Assembly (NCBI GenBank): GCA_030432905.1
Contig: JAUILU010000001.1
Coordinates: 1,240,001-1,304,000 of the forward strand
Length of the DNA: 64,000 bases
Source of the DNA: Phycisphaerae bacterium
GTDB taxonomy: Bacteria > Planctomycetota > Phycisphaerae > Phycisphaerales > UBA1924
Reading direction: 5' to 3'
Part shown: one piece after another, positions 1-10,700 of the stretch
Numbering within the stretch: position 1 is the first letter of the stretch
Layout: each line of letters begins with the position of its first letter
Notes under the pieces: model-generated
What the model was told of the DNA's origin: nothing
Databases searched by the model: none
The model's input: only the letters and a program-made list of their open reading frames with translations
Made by a program: the position numbers and the translations under genes

Positions 1-798
1 CACAAAGAACGCCCACTGGCTCCACCTTTATCTGCCTGATCGACGGGGGCCCTGTGGCCCGCCGCCGGGTTGTTCTCTCTCGATCCGGCCCGGGGCATCC
101 TCCAACGCCGCGAACCGGAAGCTCAATCCGAAGTGCCCGAACGGGCGCACCTCGACCACCAACGACCCTAAAAACTCGCTTTCCGGCCCGGAAAGCCTGT
201 TCGGGTCGATTTACACGCGTCACTCCTGACGCTGGGAACGTTGTAGATACCCTCCACGATCCTTGGCAGCACGCGATGAGTGATGCCGGGTCAGTATGCT
301 ACCACTACACATCGTGTGAGTAGAGCGTTTTGAGCACAAAATATCGTGCTCAACTGTCAACAACCGGCAGAGATTGCGCCCAAGTTCTTGATTGATCGTA
401 GTTTGAGCGCTTTGCTAAATTCGATCCCGATCTATCCACAACATGTAGTGATTGCCCACACAATTACCCTGTTTCAGGTACCACAAGGGGTGTACTCGTT
501 GTCGATAGCTGTCGGTTGGTTGATTTGTCACGCGATCCGAACTGCTTATTTGGTATTTAGTAGTATCACGTTTGGTTTTGCCTGTCAAGCAGAAGTTCTG
601 CCGTAGATGAAGCCTTTGTGTGGGGCCAGAAGCCCGGAGCGGATACCATCAAGAGGACGGCTGAGCGTGACCAATCGTGGGTATCTGGTCGCCTCAAAGC
701 GCTGCCGCCCTGCGGACACGGGCGGCGCCGGCCGATTGCCTCGAACGACATGCACGATCGGCCCCGACGGGGCCTAGCTGTGCGGAGGATTCGCTTCG

Positions 799-2781
799 AT
801 GAAACTCATGCGAGCGGCGGCTGGTTTGACGTTGTGCGGCGCACTGATCGCCGGGTGCAGCAGCAACCCACAAAAAGGTCCACGCGAAGTCAAACCCACG
901 TTCACGGATGCGCCACGCGTCCTGCGCGGCACGATCGGCTACGAGACCAGTCTCCGCAGAGCCGAGCCCGCGTACATCTCGGGCTACGGGCTTGTGGTCG
1001 GCCTCGACGGCACGGGCAGCACGACCGTGCCCGAGAACGTCGCGGCGACGATGGAGAAAGAAATCCTGACGATGGCCAGCGACGAGGTCGGCGCGTTCAT
1101 CAACACGCCGTTCGAGGGCATGTCGCCGCGCGAGGTGATCCGTCATCCCGATACCGCGGTTGTGCTGGTCGAGGGCGTTGTGCCATCGGGCGCACCGGAG
1201 GGCACCCACTTCGACGTGCGCGTGCGAGCGTTGTCCGGCTCGACCGCCGAATCGCTCGAGGGCGGCAAGCTCTGGACCACCCGCTTGCAACTGGGCATGG
1301 CAAGCACGCTCGGCGGGCTCCAGACCAGCACCATCGGCGAGGCCCGGGGCGAGGTCTTCGTCAACCCGTTCGCAGAACCCGGCGCGCCGACAGAGATCAA
1401 CACACGCATCGGCCGAGTGCTGGGCGGCGGTCGCGTGATCGATCCGTTGCCTCTTGAATTGCTGCTCGAAACGCCGCTGCACTCGCGAGCGCAGGCCATC
1501 ACACGCGCGATCAACGAAAGCTACCTCTTTCTCGACGGCCCCAACGGCCAGGGCTCGACCGCCCGAGGCCGGGACGACCAGGTGATCCAGGTCTTCGCTC
1601 CGCCGGCGTACAAAGACCGGTTCGACGAGTTTGTTCAGTTGCTGCTCCACACGCCGGTCAACCAGGACTACCCGGACCAGCTGGCTCGGCGGTACACGCA
1701 GTCGATGGTCGCCGACCCGAGCTCGGTCGATCAGCTGAGCTGGGCATTGCGTGCGATCGGGCCGAGGTCGATCCCGTATGTCCGCGACATGTACGAGTTT
1801 TCCGAGCAGGCACCACGCATAGCGGCGCTCAGAGCAGGCGCGCACCTCGGCGACACTCGCGCCACCGCGTACCTTGAGCAGATCGCTTTCGATGAGCTCT
1901 CTCGCAACCGGATCGAGGCGATCGAGTTGCTTGGCGTGGCATCAGGCCACGGCTCTATCGAACGCACGCTCCACGAACTGCTCGAAGAAGAGGAAGAGCT
2001 GACGATCCGAACCGCGGCTTACGAAGCGCTAATGGAACGCGCCAGGCGGTACAGGCTCGAACGGCTCATCGCATCCAACGCATCACGCCCCGCTAGTCAG
2101 CGTGCTTCGCTTGAACAGCTAGCCTACTACGCCGAGTCAGTAATCCCGCGCGGCAACCCGCAGGGCATCGAACGCATCAACATACGCGACCGCTTCCAGA
2201 TCGACATCGTGCCGTTCGGTGATCCGCTGATCTATGTCACCCAGCAGGGCACGCCGAGGATCGCGATCATCGGCGTGAACACGCAGCTCGTGACGCCGCT
2301 GTTCGTTTCGGCGTGGTCCGACCGTTTCATCATGACCGCGGCGAACCAGGGCGACGAGGTCAGGCTCCGCTACGAGACCTCCGGCAACGGGCCGATCCTG
2401 ACCAACCGGATGGGCACCGAACTTGTCGAACTGATCAAGTACATGGCCCGCGGCGCGTCGGCAACGGATATCAGGCCCGGGCTTGGGTTTACGTACTCCG
2501 AGGTTGTCGGCGCTCTGGCGGCGATCGAGGCCGCCGGCGGCACCCAAGCCGCGTTCGCGACCGAGACCGACCGCCTGCTGGCGACGATCCTGACCGCGAC
2601 GCAGAACACTGCGATCGACCGACCGGCGCTGATCGGCGGCGAGGGCGAAGAGATCGATCTCGATCCTGCAGCGGACCAGACGAACGACGAGCAGCAAAGG
2701 CCCGAGAACGACCCGGGTTATGTTGTGCCTCTGAAACCGAAGACAAACAACTCTACAGGGGGGACAGGCGGCTCAAGGTGA
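799..2781 (+). CDS. FlgI (P-ring)-like lipoprotein with central HEAT-like repeats
   Basis: Lipobox LTLCGALIAGC at the N-terminus; FlgI-like GYGLVVGLDGTGST...; helical repeat region about aa 320-430; SD ggagg upstream. Confidence 0.75.
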   Translation: MKLMRAAAGLTLCGALIAGCSSNPQKGPREVKPTFTDAPRVLRGTIGYETSLRRAEPAYISGYGLVVGLDGTGSTTVPENVAATMEKEILTMASDEVGAFINTPFEGMSPREVIRHPDTAVVLVEGVVPSGAPEGTHFDVRVRALSGSTAESLEGGKLWTTRLQLGMASTLGGLQTSTIGEARGEVFVNPFAEPGAPTEINTRIGRVLGGGRVIDPLPLELLLETPLHSRAQAITRAINESYLFLDGPNGQGSTARGRDDQVIQVFAPPAYKDRFDEFVQLLLHTPVNQDYPDQLARRYTQSMVADPSSVDQLSWALRAIGPRSIPYVRDMYEFSEQAPRIAALRAGAHLGDTRATAYLEQIAFDELSRNRIEAIELLGVASGHGSIERTLHELLEEEEELTIRTAAYEALMERARRYRLERLIASNASRPASQRASLEQLAYYAESVIPRGNPQGIERINIRDRFQIDIVPFGDPLIYVTQQGTPRIAIIGVNTQLVTPLFVSAWSDRFIMTAANQGDEVRLRYETSGNGPILTNRMGTELVELIKYMARGASATDIRPGLGFTYSEVVGALAAIEAAGGTQAAFATETDRLLATILTATQNTAIDRPALIGGEGEEIDLDPAADQTNDEQQRPENDPGYVVPLKPKTNNSTGGTGGSR

Positions 2782-2876
2782 TGTAGACTGCTCACTCTGA
2801 CGAGACCGGCCCGGCAGGATGCCATCCCAAACGGTCTCGGGCACAGTCAAGAGCGGCACGGAGGGCGCTTCGACCT

Positions 2877-5800
2877 ATGCGTTTATCAAAGCTCATTCTC
2901 AACGGCTTCAAGTCCTTCGCCGACCGGACGGAATTCACGTTCGACGACGACATCACCGGCGTTGTCGGCCCCAATGGCTGCGGCAAATCAAACGTCGTTG
3001 ACTCCATCAAATGGGTCCTTGGCGAACGCTCCAGCAAGTCGCTCCGCGGCAAAGAAATGATCGACTGCATCTTCGCCGGTGCCGCGGGCAGGCCGCCCTC
3101 GGGCATGGCTTCGGTGACGCTCGGCTTTGACAACCCGATCATCGACGCCGATGCGGAGCTTGTGGAACTCGAGCTCGGCGACCCGCTCGACGAAGAGCCG
3201 GACATGGCCGAGGACGAAGAACGCCGCGAGAAGCGCCGCTCGGGCCGGCGCCGCCGAGGGCTTCCGATCGAGGCCGACGAGGTCAACGTCGAACGCCGGC
3301 TCTACCGCGACGGCACGAGCCAGTACCTGATCAACGACAAGCGAGTCCGCCTTCGTGACATCCGCGAGTTGTTCATGGACACCGGCATCGGCGCCGACGC
3401 CTACTCGATCATCGAACAGGGCAAGGTCGACGCGATGCTCTTGGCATCGCCCCAAGAACGGCGAACGATCTTCGAGGAAGCCGCTGGCATCGCGCGGTTC
3501 AAGCAGCGCAAGATCGAGGCGACCCGCAAGCTCGACCGGACCGAGGTCAACCTGACCCGTGCGCGCGAGCAGCTCGAGAACACCGAGCGCCGGCTCCGCA
3601 TCGTCAAGGGACAGGCCGCCAAGGCGAAGAAGTTCCAGGCACTCGACGACGAGTACCGCGCGATCCGCACCGCGCTCGCGTTCGATCAGTACAACGACCT
3701 GCGCCAGCGCCTCGACGGGCTGACCAGCGAGCTGACCTCGCTCAGCGGCCAGCGCGACGAATCGCAGGAACGTGTCGCCGAGCTTGAAACCAAGCGTCAG
3801 GACGCCGAGGTCACGCGCCACGAACTCGCAGAGACTGTGCGCCGGACCGACGCCGAGCGCCAGTCCGCAGAGCACGACGCCGAGCGTGCCCAGCAGCGGA
3901 TGAAGATGACGCACGACGCGATCGCCGAGGCGAAGGGTCGTCTCGAATCCGACGCGAAGCAGGTCGAAGAGCTCAAGATCAAACTCGACGACATGACGCG
4001 TATCGAGGGCGAGGCTCGCCACACGATCGAGACCCAGGAATCGAAGCTCGCAGAGACAGAGGCCGCGATGAACCGCGCGACCGAAGCGCGGGCGGCGGTC
4101 CTCGAAAGTGCGGCCGAATCGAAGGCCAAGCTCGCAGAAAAGCAGGCGGCGGTCTCGGGCGTCGAGCGTGAACGCGCGGCCCTTGTCGCGTCGCTCGAAT
4201 CCGACACACGCCGGGCCGAACAGCTCGCCGAGCAGCTGGCGACGATCGACCGCAAAAAGCAGGAAGCGGCGACCGAACAGGACCGCCTCGAAGCCGAGCA
4301 CACCCAGATGATCCGAGCGTGCGTCGCGCACGCGGCGAGCGTCGACGAACTCACCGCGTCGCTCGCGGGCCTCGACTCGAAGGCATCGAGCCTCGCTGAG
4401 GGGCGAAGCGAGCTCGCCGAGCGCGTCAGCGATCAGGACCAGCAGCGCGTGCGTCTTGATTCGCGCCGGCTCACACTCGAAGAGATGGACGCGTCACGCG
4501 AGGGTTTCGGCGACGCGGTCAGGCAGGTGCTCGAAGCACGCGACTCGGGCACGGGCTTTGCCGGCGTGCTCGGCGCTGTCGCGGACCTGATCGAGACCGA
4601 GACCGAGGCGGCAGAAGCCGTCGAAGCGGCGCTTGGACAGTCACTCCAGTCGCTCGTTGTCCGCTCGCAGATGGAACTGCCGAGCACCGAAGAGCTGAAC
4701 ACGCTCGAAGGCCGGGTGACGTTCCTGCCGATGCGCCCGATCGGGACCGAGTCGCACTGCTGCAGCACCCGCGCACCGATGGACGCGGTGCTCCAAGCCG
4801 GGCGCGTGACGTCGGTCAGACCTCTGGTTCGCCTGCGAAGCGATGTGCGTGCCAAACTCGGCGAATCGGGCGAGGCGCTGCTCGATCGTTTGCTCGGCAA
4901 CACCTATCTCGTTGACAACCTTGAAGCCGCGACGATGCTCTCAGCGGGTGTGATCGGCTCGGGCTCGCGTTTCGTCACGAAAGACGGCTCGGTGCTCGAA
5001 GCCGACGGCCGGGTCATCGCGGGACCGAACTCATCAGAAACGGGCGGCGAGGGCCTGCTTCGCCGGAGAGCTGAGCTTGAAAGCCTGCGCGCGAATCTGG
5101 TTGAGATCGAAACAGAACTCGAAGCCAACAAGATCGAGCTTGCCAACACCGACGAACAGGCCGCGGCTCTGAGTCAGTCCCGCGCCGAGGTCCGCACGAA
5201 GCTGGCCGCCAGCGAGCGTGACCTTGCCGCGTCGCACGCACGCTCGGAACGGCTCGAATCCGAACGCCAACGTCATCAGGAATCACTGAGCGCGCTTTCG
5301 CAGGAATCCGAACAGGCATCGGCACGGCTCGAAACGCTCCGCAAGGAAGCCGACGAGCTGCGTGAACGCTCGAGCAAGCTGGACGATCTGCTTCTTGAGC
5401 AGCGGGCGGCGGCGGAATCACTCGACGCCGAAGTGTCAAGGCTTCAGATCCGCGCCGAGCAGGCCGCGGAGCAGGTCACCGCGGCCAGGGTCGATGCGGG
5501 CGCGCTCCGTGAGCAACTCTCTGGCGCACGCCGGGAGCTGGCACGAGCCGTCGAAGAGACCGAGCAAACCAACCGCCGGGTGCGCGAGCTTGAGGAGCAC
5601 GCCGAGCGTGCCCGCGGCGCGATCGATCAGCACAAGCAAACAATCGCCGCAGCCGAAGCCGAGCATGCCGGCGCGCTTGAGAAAGCGCAGCTGCTCGTCG
5701 GCCAGATCGAAGAGGCCAAGGCAAGACTCGAAGAGGCGACCGAGCAGCTCGGCTCACTCAGCGAGCACGTCTCCCGAGCACGCGAAGAGGCCCAGCGGAT

Positions 5801-6773
5801 CGAACGCAACTGGCACTCGCTCGAGGTCGCTCGCCGAGAGGTCGAGGTCAAACGCGAGCACACCGAGGAACGCACGCTCGAAGAACTCGGGCTCGACGTC
5901 AGCGCCGAGTACGAGGAATACCGGCTTATCCTGTCCGTCGGCGATATGCAGCTGCTCGACGTCGAAGAGGCGACGCAGGAATGCGAATCGCTCCGCGCCG
6001 AGATCAAGAAGCTAGGCAACGTCAACCTCGACTCGATCGAAGAAGAAGGCCAGCTCGAGGGCAAGAACGAGACTCTCATCGCACAGGTCGCGGACATGGA
6101 CGAGGCCAAGACGCGGCTCTCAGAACTCATCGAGAAGCTCAACGTTGCGAGTAAGGAACGATTCGAGGAGACGTTCACCGCGGTCCGCGACAACTTCGCC
6201 GGCGCCAACGGCATGTTCCGCCAGCTCTTCGGCGGGGGCAAGGCCGAGGTCAGGCTCATGCCGCTCGTCAAAGAGATCAACGGCGAGAAGGTCCAGACCG
6301 ACGAGATCGACATGCTCGAATCCGGCGTCGAGGTCATCGCCCGCCCGCCCGGCAAGGAACCCCGCTCGATCAACCAGCTCTCGGGCGGCGAGAAGACCAT
6401 GACCGCGGTCGCGCTGCTGCTCTCGATCTTCCAGACCAAGCCGAGCTGCTTCTGCATCCTCGACGAAGTCGATGCGGCGCTCGACGACGCGAACGTCGAT
6501 CGCTACTGCAACGTCGTCCGGTCGTTCGTCGATCGCTCGCACTTCATCGTCATCACGCACAACAAGCGCACGATGGCTGAAGCGGACCGTCTCTACGGCA
6601 TCACGATGCAGGAACGCGGCGTGTCCAAGCGAGTCACCGTCAAGGTTGACGACGTCCACGCGGACGGCTCGATCAAGAAGGACGCGGCGGCGCAGGACGA
6701 GAAGCCGAAGCTCAAAGAAGCACTGGCTGACATGCGTGAAGACGCACGAGCAACCGAAGAAGCCGCGGTCTGA
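2877..6773 (+). CDS. smc: Chromosome segregation protein SMC
   Basis: Walker [10 protein letters not shown], long coiled coil, hinge, signature [18 protein letters not shown], Walker [16 protein letters not shown] ggagg. Confidence 0.96.
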   Translation: MRLSKLILNGFKSFADRTEFTFDDDITGVVGPNGCGKSNVVDSIKWVLGERSSKSLRGKEMIDCIFAGAAGRPPSGMASVTLGFDNPIIDADAELVELELGDPLDEEPDMAEDEERREKRRSGRRRRGLPIEADEVNVERRLYRDGTSQYLINDKRVRLRDIRELFMDTGIGADAYSIIEQGKVDAMLLASPQERRTIFEEAAGIARFKQRKIEATRKLDRTEVNLTRAREQLENTERRLRIVKGQAAKAKKFQALDDEYRAIRTALAFDQYNDLRQRLDGLTSELTSLSGQRDESQERVAELETKRQDAEVTRHELAETVRRTDAERQSAEHDAERAQQRMKMTHDAIAEAKGRLESDAKQVEELKIKLDDMTRIEGEARHTIETQESKLAETEAAMNRATEARAAVLESAAESKAKLAEKQAAVSGVERERAALVASLESDTRRAEQLAEQLATIDRKKQEAATEQDRLEAEHTQMIRACVAHAASVDELTASLAGLDSKASSLAEGRSELAERVSDQDQQRVRLDSRRLTLEEMDASREGFGDAVRQVLEARDSGTGFAGVLGAVADLIETETEAAEAVEAALGQSLQSLVVRSQMELPSTEELNTLEGRVTFLPMRPIGTESHCCSTRAPMDAVLQAGRVTSVRPLVRLRSDVRAKLGESGEALLDRLLGNTYLVDNLEAATMLSAGVIGSGSRFVTKDGSVLEADGRVIAGPNSSETGGEGLLRRRAELESLRANLVEIETELEANKIELANTDEQAAALSQSRAEVRTKLAASERDLAASHARSERLESERQRHQESLSALSQESEQASARLETLRKEADELRERSSKLDDLLLEQRAAAESLDAEVSRLQIRAEQAAEQVTAARVDAGALREQLSGARRELARAVEETEQTNRRVRELEEHAERARGAIDQHKQTIAAAEAEHAGALEKAQLLVGQIEEAKARLEEATEQLGSLSEHVSRAREEAQRIERNWHSLEVARREVEVKREHTEERTLEELGLDVSAEYEEYRLILSVGDMQLLDVEEATQECESLRAEIKKLGNVNLDSIEEEGQLEGKNETLIAQVADMDEAKTRLSELIEKLNVASKERFEETFTAVRDNFAGANGMFRQLFGGGKAEVRLMPLVKEINGEKVQTDEIDMLESGVEVIARPPGKEPRSINQLSGGEKTMTAVALLLSIFQTKPSCFCILDEVDAALDDANVDRYCNVVRSFVDRSHFIVITHNKRTMAEADRLYGITMQERGVSKRVTVKVDDVHADGSIKKDAAAQDEKPKLKEALADMREDARATEEAAV

Positions 6774-6774
6774 G

Positions 6775-7935
6775 TCAGTCGCCCGACTGCGGCGTCGGCT
6801 TCGTGTCGCTGCTTGATTCTGTGTTGAAGTGCCCCACCATCATCCCGATCGCCGCGTCGCACGCGGGCGAACCGGGGTTCGGCGGCACGTTCGAGGCGCA
6901 GAGCAGCACCAGATCTTTCTCCGGCGCGGCCCACGTCACACTGAACCAGTAGGTGTTGCTGCCCGAGTGGTTGAACACCAGGCCGTCGGCCCACGAGCGC
7001 TGGGAGACTCCCCAACCGAGCGCGTACGTGTCGCCGTCGTTGTCTGCGATGATCGCTTTGTAGGTGTCGGTCTTGAGGAGCTTGCCCGCGCCGTCGAGGC
7101 CCTGCTCGAAATCATCGACGAACTTGCCCCAGTCGATGATGTTGGCGTGGACGGTTCCCGCCGGGCCGAAGTTTGCCGGGTTGTCGGGCATGCGCTGCCC
7201 CTCGACCAGATTCATCGGCTGCCACTCGTCGCGTTTGAGATGGCCGACCGGCTCGGTCAGTTTACCGACCTCGCCCGGAGGCCCAAAGCCCGCCGAGTCC
7301 ATGCCCAGCTTCTCGAAAATCCGCTCACGCATCAGCTCTTCCCACGACGTGTCGTAGTGCGCTTCGAGGATCGCACCGGCGAGTATGTAGCCGTGGTTCG
7401 AGTAGGCAAACTCGCCCTCGTCGCCGCCGGGCAGCTGTGGTTCGTTCGACAAAATCCACTCCGCGATCTTTCGGCGTTGCTCGCGGAGCGTGAGTGGATC
7501 GGCTGCAAGCGAGAGCATCCCGGGCAGGCTCATGAGCGCCCGGTTCCTGTTTGCGTCAATGCCAGCGCGGTGTCCAAACAGATCTCGGATCGTCACCGTA
7601 CCCCAGTGTTCGTTCGGCTCTTCGACGATGCCAGGTAGCGCATCGGCGATCGGCGTGTCCCAAGCCAGCGCGCCCTCGTCGACCATCATGCCCATGAGCA
7701 CCGCGGTCATCGCTTTCGTGCACGAGCCGATGTGGTACTTGCTTTCAACCGTGACGGGCGTGGTGTCCTCGTAGCTGTACCAGCCCGCGGCTCCGGCGCC
7801 GAGAAGCTCGCCATCGCGGTACGCGGCGCAGACCATCGACGAGACATCGTTGTTCCGGCGGATCTGCTCGAGGTCCGCCGACAGGTCCTTGGGTTCGGCG
7901 ATCGCCGCCGCGACGAACAGACTCGGTAGAAGCAT
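6775..7935 (-). CDS. Exported serine hydrolase, beta-lactamase class C/PBP-like family
   Basis: Signal peptide; SCTK (SxxK) and YSN motifs. Confidence 0.85.
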   Translation of the reverse strand: MLLPSLFVAAAIAEPKDLSADLEQIRRNNDVSSMVCAAYRDGELLGAGAAGWYSYEDTTPVTVESKYHIGSCTKAMTAVLMGMMVDEGALAWDTPIADALPGIVEEPNEHWGTVTIRDLFGHRAGIDANRNRALMSLPGMLSLAADPLTLREQRRKIAEWILSNEPQLPGGDEGEFAYSNHGYILAGAILEAHYDTSWEELMRERIFEKLGMDSAGFGPPGEVGKLTEPVGHLKRDEWQPMNLVEGQRMPDNPANFGPAGTVHANIIDWGKFVDDFEQGLDGAGKLLKTDTYKAIIADNDGDTYALGWGVSQRSWADGLVFNHSGSNTYWFSVTWAAPEKDLVLLCASNVPPNPGSPACDAAIGMMVGHFNTESSSDTKPTPQSGD

Positions 7936-7958
7936 CGGGATTCTCCTTCACTCTCGGC

Positions 7959-8912
7959 TTAGCCGGGCAGAATGACCTGCCCGACAAGATCTTTGATGCT
8001 GTCCACGCGGTGTGTGTTCAGCCAGCGTGAAATGTGCTTGGTGATCTTCACGGGTATCTTCGGGTCGGCAAAGAGAGCCGAGCCGATCTGGAACGCGCTC
8101 GCGCCGGCGAGCACCATCTCAGCCGCGTCATCCCACGCCGTCACGCCGCCCACACCGATGATCGGCACGTTGGCCTTGTGCGCAATGCCCTGATAAACGG
8201 TGTGCACGAGCCGAACCGCGATCGGGTGGACCGCCGGCCCCGAGAGCCCGCCGGTCACGTTCGAGAGCACCGGCCTGCGTGTGCGCACATCGATGCCCAT
8301 CGCGGGAACCGTGTTGGCGATTGTCAGCGCCTCGGCCCCGGCTTCGATCGCAGCCTGCGCGACGTCCACCATGCTCGGCTGACCGACGGCGATCGGGCTG
8401 AGCTTGACGAACAGCTTTGTGTGTTTGAGTTCGTCGCGGACGGCGGTCACAAGGTCGGCAAGCGCGACCGGGTCGGTTCCAAACTCGGTCCCGCCGTGGA
8501 CGTTCGGGCAGCTCACGTTGAGCTCGACCGCGGGGATGGCATCAACGGTGTCCATGTGCCGGGCGACCTCGGCGTAGTCGGCGATGCTCGTCCCGGCGAT
8601 CGAACCGATGACAACCGTGGGTGTGTCGGCGAGCCTCGGCGCGATCTCGGACATGAAGCGTTCGATGCCCGGGTTGGCTAGACCGATGGCGTTGAGCATG
8701 CCCACCTTGCTCGGCAGGATCCGCCAGGTCTGGTTGCCCTCGCGGGGTTCTTTGGTGATCGATTTACTAACGACCGCGCCGATGTGCGAGAGATCCAAGA
8801 CGTCGGTGAGTTCGTCTGAGAAGCCCGCGGTGCCCGCGGCGAGGATGACGGGGCTTTTGAGCCGGAGGCCGGCCAGGTCGATCGAGAGCCTTGGGTCTGG
8901 TTCGCGTGCCAC
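7959..8912 (-). CDS. pyrD: Dihydroorotate dehydrogenase (class 1-like), GTG start
   Basis: ELNVSCPNVHGGTEFGTDP and GVGGVTAWDDAAEMVLAGASAFQIGSAL motifs. Confidence 0.9.
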   Translation of the reverse strand: MAREPDPRLSIDLAGLRLKSPVILAAGTAGFSDELTDVLDLSHIGAVVSKSITKEPREGNQTWRILPSKVGMLNAIGLANPGIERFMSEIAPRLADTPTVVIGSIAGTSIADYAEVARHMDTVDAIPAVELNVSCPNVHGGTEFGTDPVALADLVTAVRDELKHTKLFVKLSPIAVGQPSMVDVAQAAIEAGAEALTIANTVPAMGIDVRTRRPVLSNVTGGLSGPAVHPIAVRLVHTVYQGIAHKANVPIIGVGGVTAWDDAAEMVLAGASAFQIGSALFADPKIPVKITKHISRWLNTHRVDSIKDLVGQVILPG

Positions 8913-8987
8913 GGGTGAAGACTAGCCGGGCCGCCGGGGCGCTGCGCCGGGTTCCGCCCCCTATCGTCTTTCAACGGAGGCACACGC

Positions 8988-9635
8988 ATGGATATCGAGA
9001 CCCGGATCGCGCAGTTCGAGAAAATGGCGACCGACGACCCGACCAACGACATGGCCCACTTCTCGCTCGGTGGGGCGTACCAGCAGGCGGGCCGATTCGC
9101 CGACGCCGCCGAGAGCTATCTCAAGTGCGTCGAGCTGAACCCGGGCATGAGCAAGGCCTACCAGCTCGCCGGGGCGGCTCTGATCGCGACGGATCAGCCA
9201 GACCGAGCGGGCGAGATCCTGCTCGCGGGCTACACCGAGGCCGCCAAGCGGGGCGATCTGATGCCGAAGCGCGCCATGGGCGACATGCTCGAACAGCTCA
9301 ACATCGAGATCCCGCAGGTCGAGGAGCAGAAAGCCGGCCCCGCGCCCGATGGCTCGTTCATCTGCCGAAAGACCGGCAAGCCCGGCAACCAGATGAAGGC
9401 CCAGCCTTTCCGCGGCAAGATCGGCGAATGGATCTACCAGAACATCTGCCAGGAAACATTCGACGCGTGGATCGGGCAGGGCACCAAGGTCATCAACGAG
9501 CTCAGGCTCGATCTCTCGCAGGACAAAGACTCGGACATGTACGACGCGCACATGCGCGAATTCCTTGGCATCGACGATCTTCTCTACGAACAGATCACCG
9601 GCGAGAAGCCCGCGGCGTCCGCAACCCCGATGTGA
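8988..9635 (+). CDS. TPR domain fused to YggX-like Fe(2+)-trafficking domain
   Basis: N-terminal TPR (DMAHFSLGGAYQQAGRFADAAESYLKCVELNPG); C-terminal FICRKTGKPGNQMKAQPFRGKIGEWIYQNICQETFDAWIGQGTKVINELRLDL resembles YggX; SD ggagg. Confidence 0.75.
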   Translation: MDIETRIAQFEKMATDDPTNDMAHFSLGGAYQQAGRFADAAESYLKCVELNPGMSKAYQLAGAALIATDQPDRAGEILLAGYTEAAKRGDLMPKRAMGDMLEQLNIEIPQVEEQKAGPAPDGSFICRKTGKPGNQMKAQPFRGKIGEWIYQNICQETFDAWIGQGTKVINELRLDLSQDKDSDMYDAHMREFLGIDDLLYEQITGEKPAASATPM

Positions 9636-9636
9636 T

Positions 9637-10608
9637 CTAGTGGCTCGCGAGCAGACCGATCCGGCGGAACGTGCTGAGCATGAGTTCGTCGATCGGTGAA
9701 GCCGTGCTGACAAGCGTGTGCTTCATCCGGCGTGATCTGCAAAAGTGCGCCAGCTCGTCGCAGTAGTTCCCGACACCCCGCTTGTAGCTCTCGAGCAGTT
9801 CCGCAGAGACCGTGATCTCCGCGCCCTGCCCGGTTTCGTTGTCGGTCAGGTGCAGATCGCCCGCGACCTTGCCCTCTTCAGCTGACGGATCCAGCTCGCC
9901 CGGGCTGAGGATCTGGATGCACGTTGTGTCGAAGCCGCCCTTGCCCGTGTCCGCGAGCAACCCGAGCCCGTCCTTGTAACCCTCGCGGATGAGAAAGTCG
10001 CTGAGCACAACGACAACGCCCTTGCCGACCCGGCGCGACGCGAACTGGCGGAGCGCGCCGTTGAATCCCTCGCCCTTCGACTGGCTCGGGCCGTCGGGCG
10101 CTTCTTCGAGGTTTTTGAGCAGGAACTCGCTAAGCTGGGCCACGCTCTTTCGCCCCCGCATCGGGGCCAGGTGCCTGACGCCGACTCGGCTTGCGAACGT
10201 GCTCATGCCGACGCGGTTGTTGCTGACGAGCCCGAGATAGCCGAACGCCATCGCGAGCCGGTGCGCGAAAACGAGCTTGTTCGGCTTCCCCGCATCCATC
10301 GAGGCGGAGGTATCGAGCAGGACGTGCACCGCGAGGTCTTCTTCTTCTCGGAACAGCTTGATGAACAGCCGATCGAGCCTCGCGTAGACGTTCCAGTCGA
10401 TGTGGCGGAGGTCGTCGCCCGGCGAGTAGTTGCGGTAGTCGTCGAACTCGACGGATCGGCCCCGACGCTTGGATCGGCGTTCTCCGGGCAGCGCTCCCGG
10501 GAACACCTTCCGGCTTCTGACGTCGAACCTGTCGAGGCGAGCCGCCAGTTCAGGGCTGATAAGCTCGTCACGGGAGGCCGGGCGTGATTCTGTGGTTCCT
10601 GCGATCAT
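9637..10608 (-). CDS. DUF58 domain-containing protein (start uncertain; ORF is open to 10701)
   Basis: GERRSKRRGRSVEFDDYRNYSPGDDLRHIDWNVYARLDRLFIKLFREEEDL is characteristic of DUF58. Confidence 0.88.
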   Translation of the reverse strand: MIAGTTESRPASRDELISPELAARLDRFDVRSRKVFPGALPGERRSKRRGRSVEFDDYRNYSPGDDLRHIDWNVYARLDRLFIKLFREEEDLAVHVLLDTSASMDAGKPNKLVFAHRLAMAFGYLGLVSNNRVGMSTFASRVGVRHLAPMRGRKSVAQLSEFLLKNLEEAPDGPSQSKGEGFNGALRQFASRRVGKGVVVVLSDFLIREGYKDGLGLLADTGKGGFDTTCIQILSPGELDPSAEEGKVAGDLHLTDNETGQGAEITVSAELLESYKRGVGNYCDELAHFCRSRRMKHTLVSTASPIDELMLSTFRRIGLLASH

Positions 10609-10700
10609 CGTTCCGTCCGCGGCTTCAATCTCTCGGCGCGGTACAGTGTACATGGACACCCGCCCGGAGATGCCCCGAGCAAGAAACAAGGACCAGTCCA

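Noticed and set aside
54-606. ORFs 54..323 and 346..606 as genes
   Set aside because: No RBS, Pro/Arg/Ser-rich or random-looking composition, no recognisable domains; the region looks intergenic
2792-2876. ORF 2819..3001 (60 aa) as a small gene before smc
   Set aside because: Overlaps the smc start in another frame; smc has its own ggagg RBS
2988-4331. 447-aa minus-strand ORF
   Set aside because: Antisense shadow of SMC
10641-10651. Palindrome GTACA-G-TGTAC between DUF58 and the exported coiled-coil gene as operator
   Set aside because: Short, possibly coincidental with a -10-like TACACT/TACAGT; the DUF58 start codon is uncertain so its location is ambiguous
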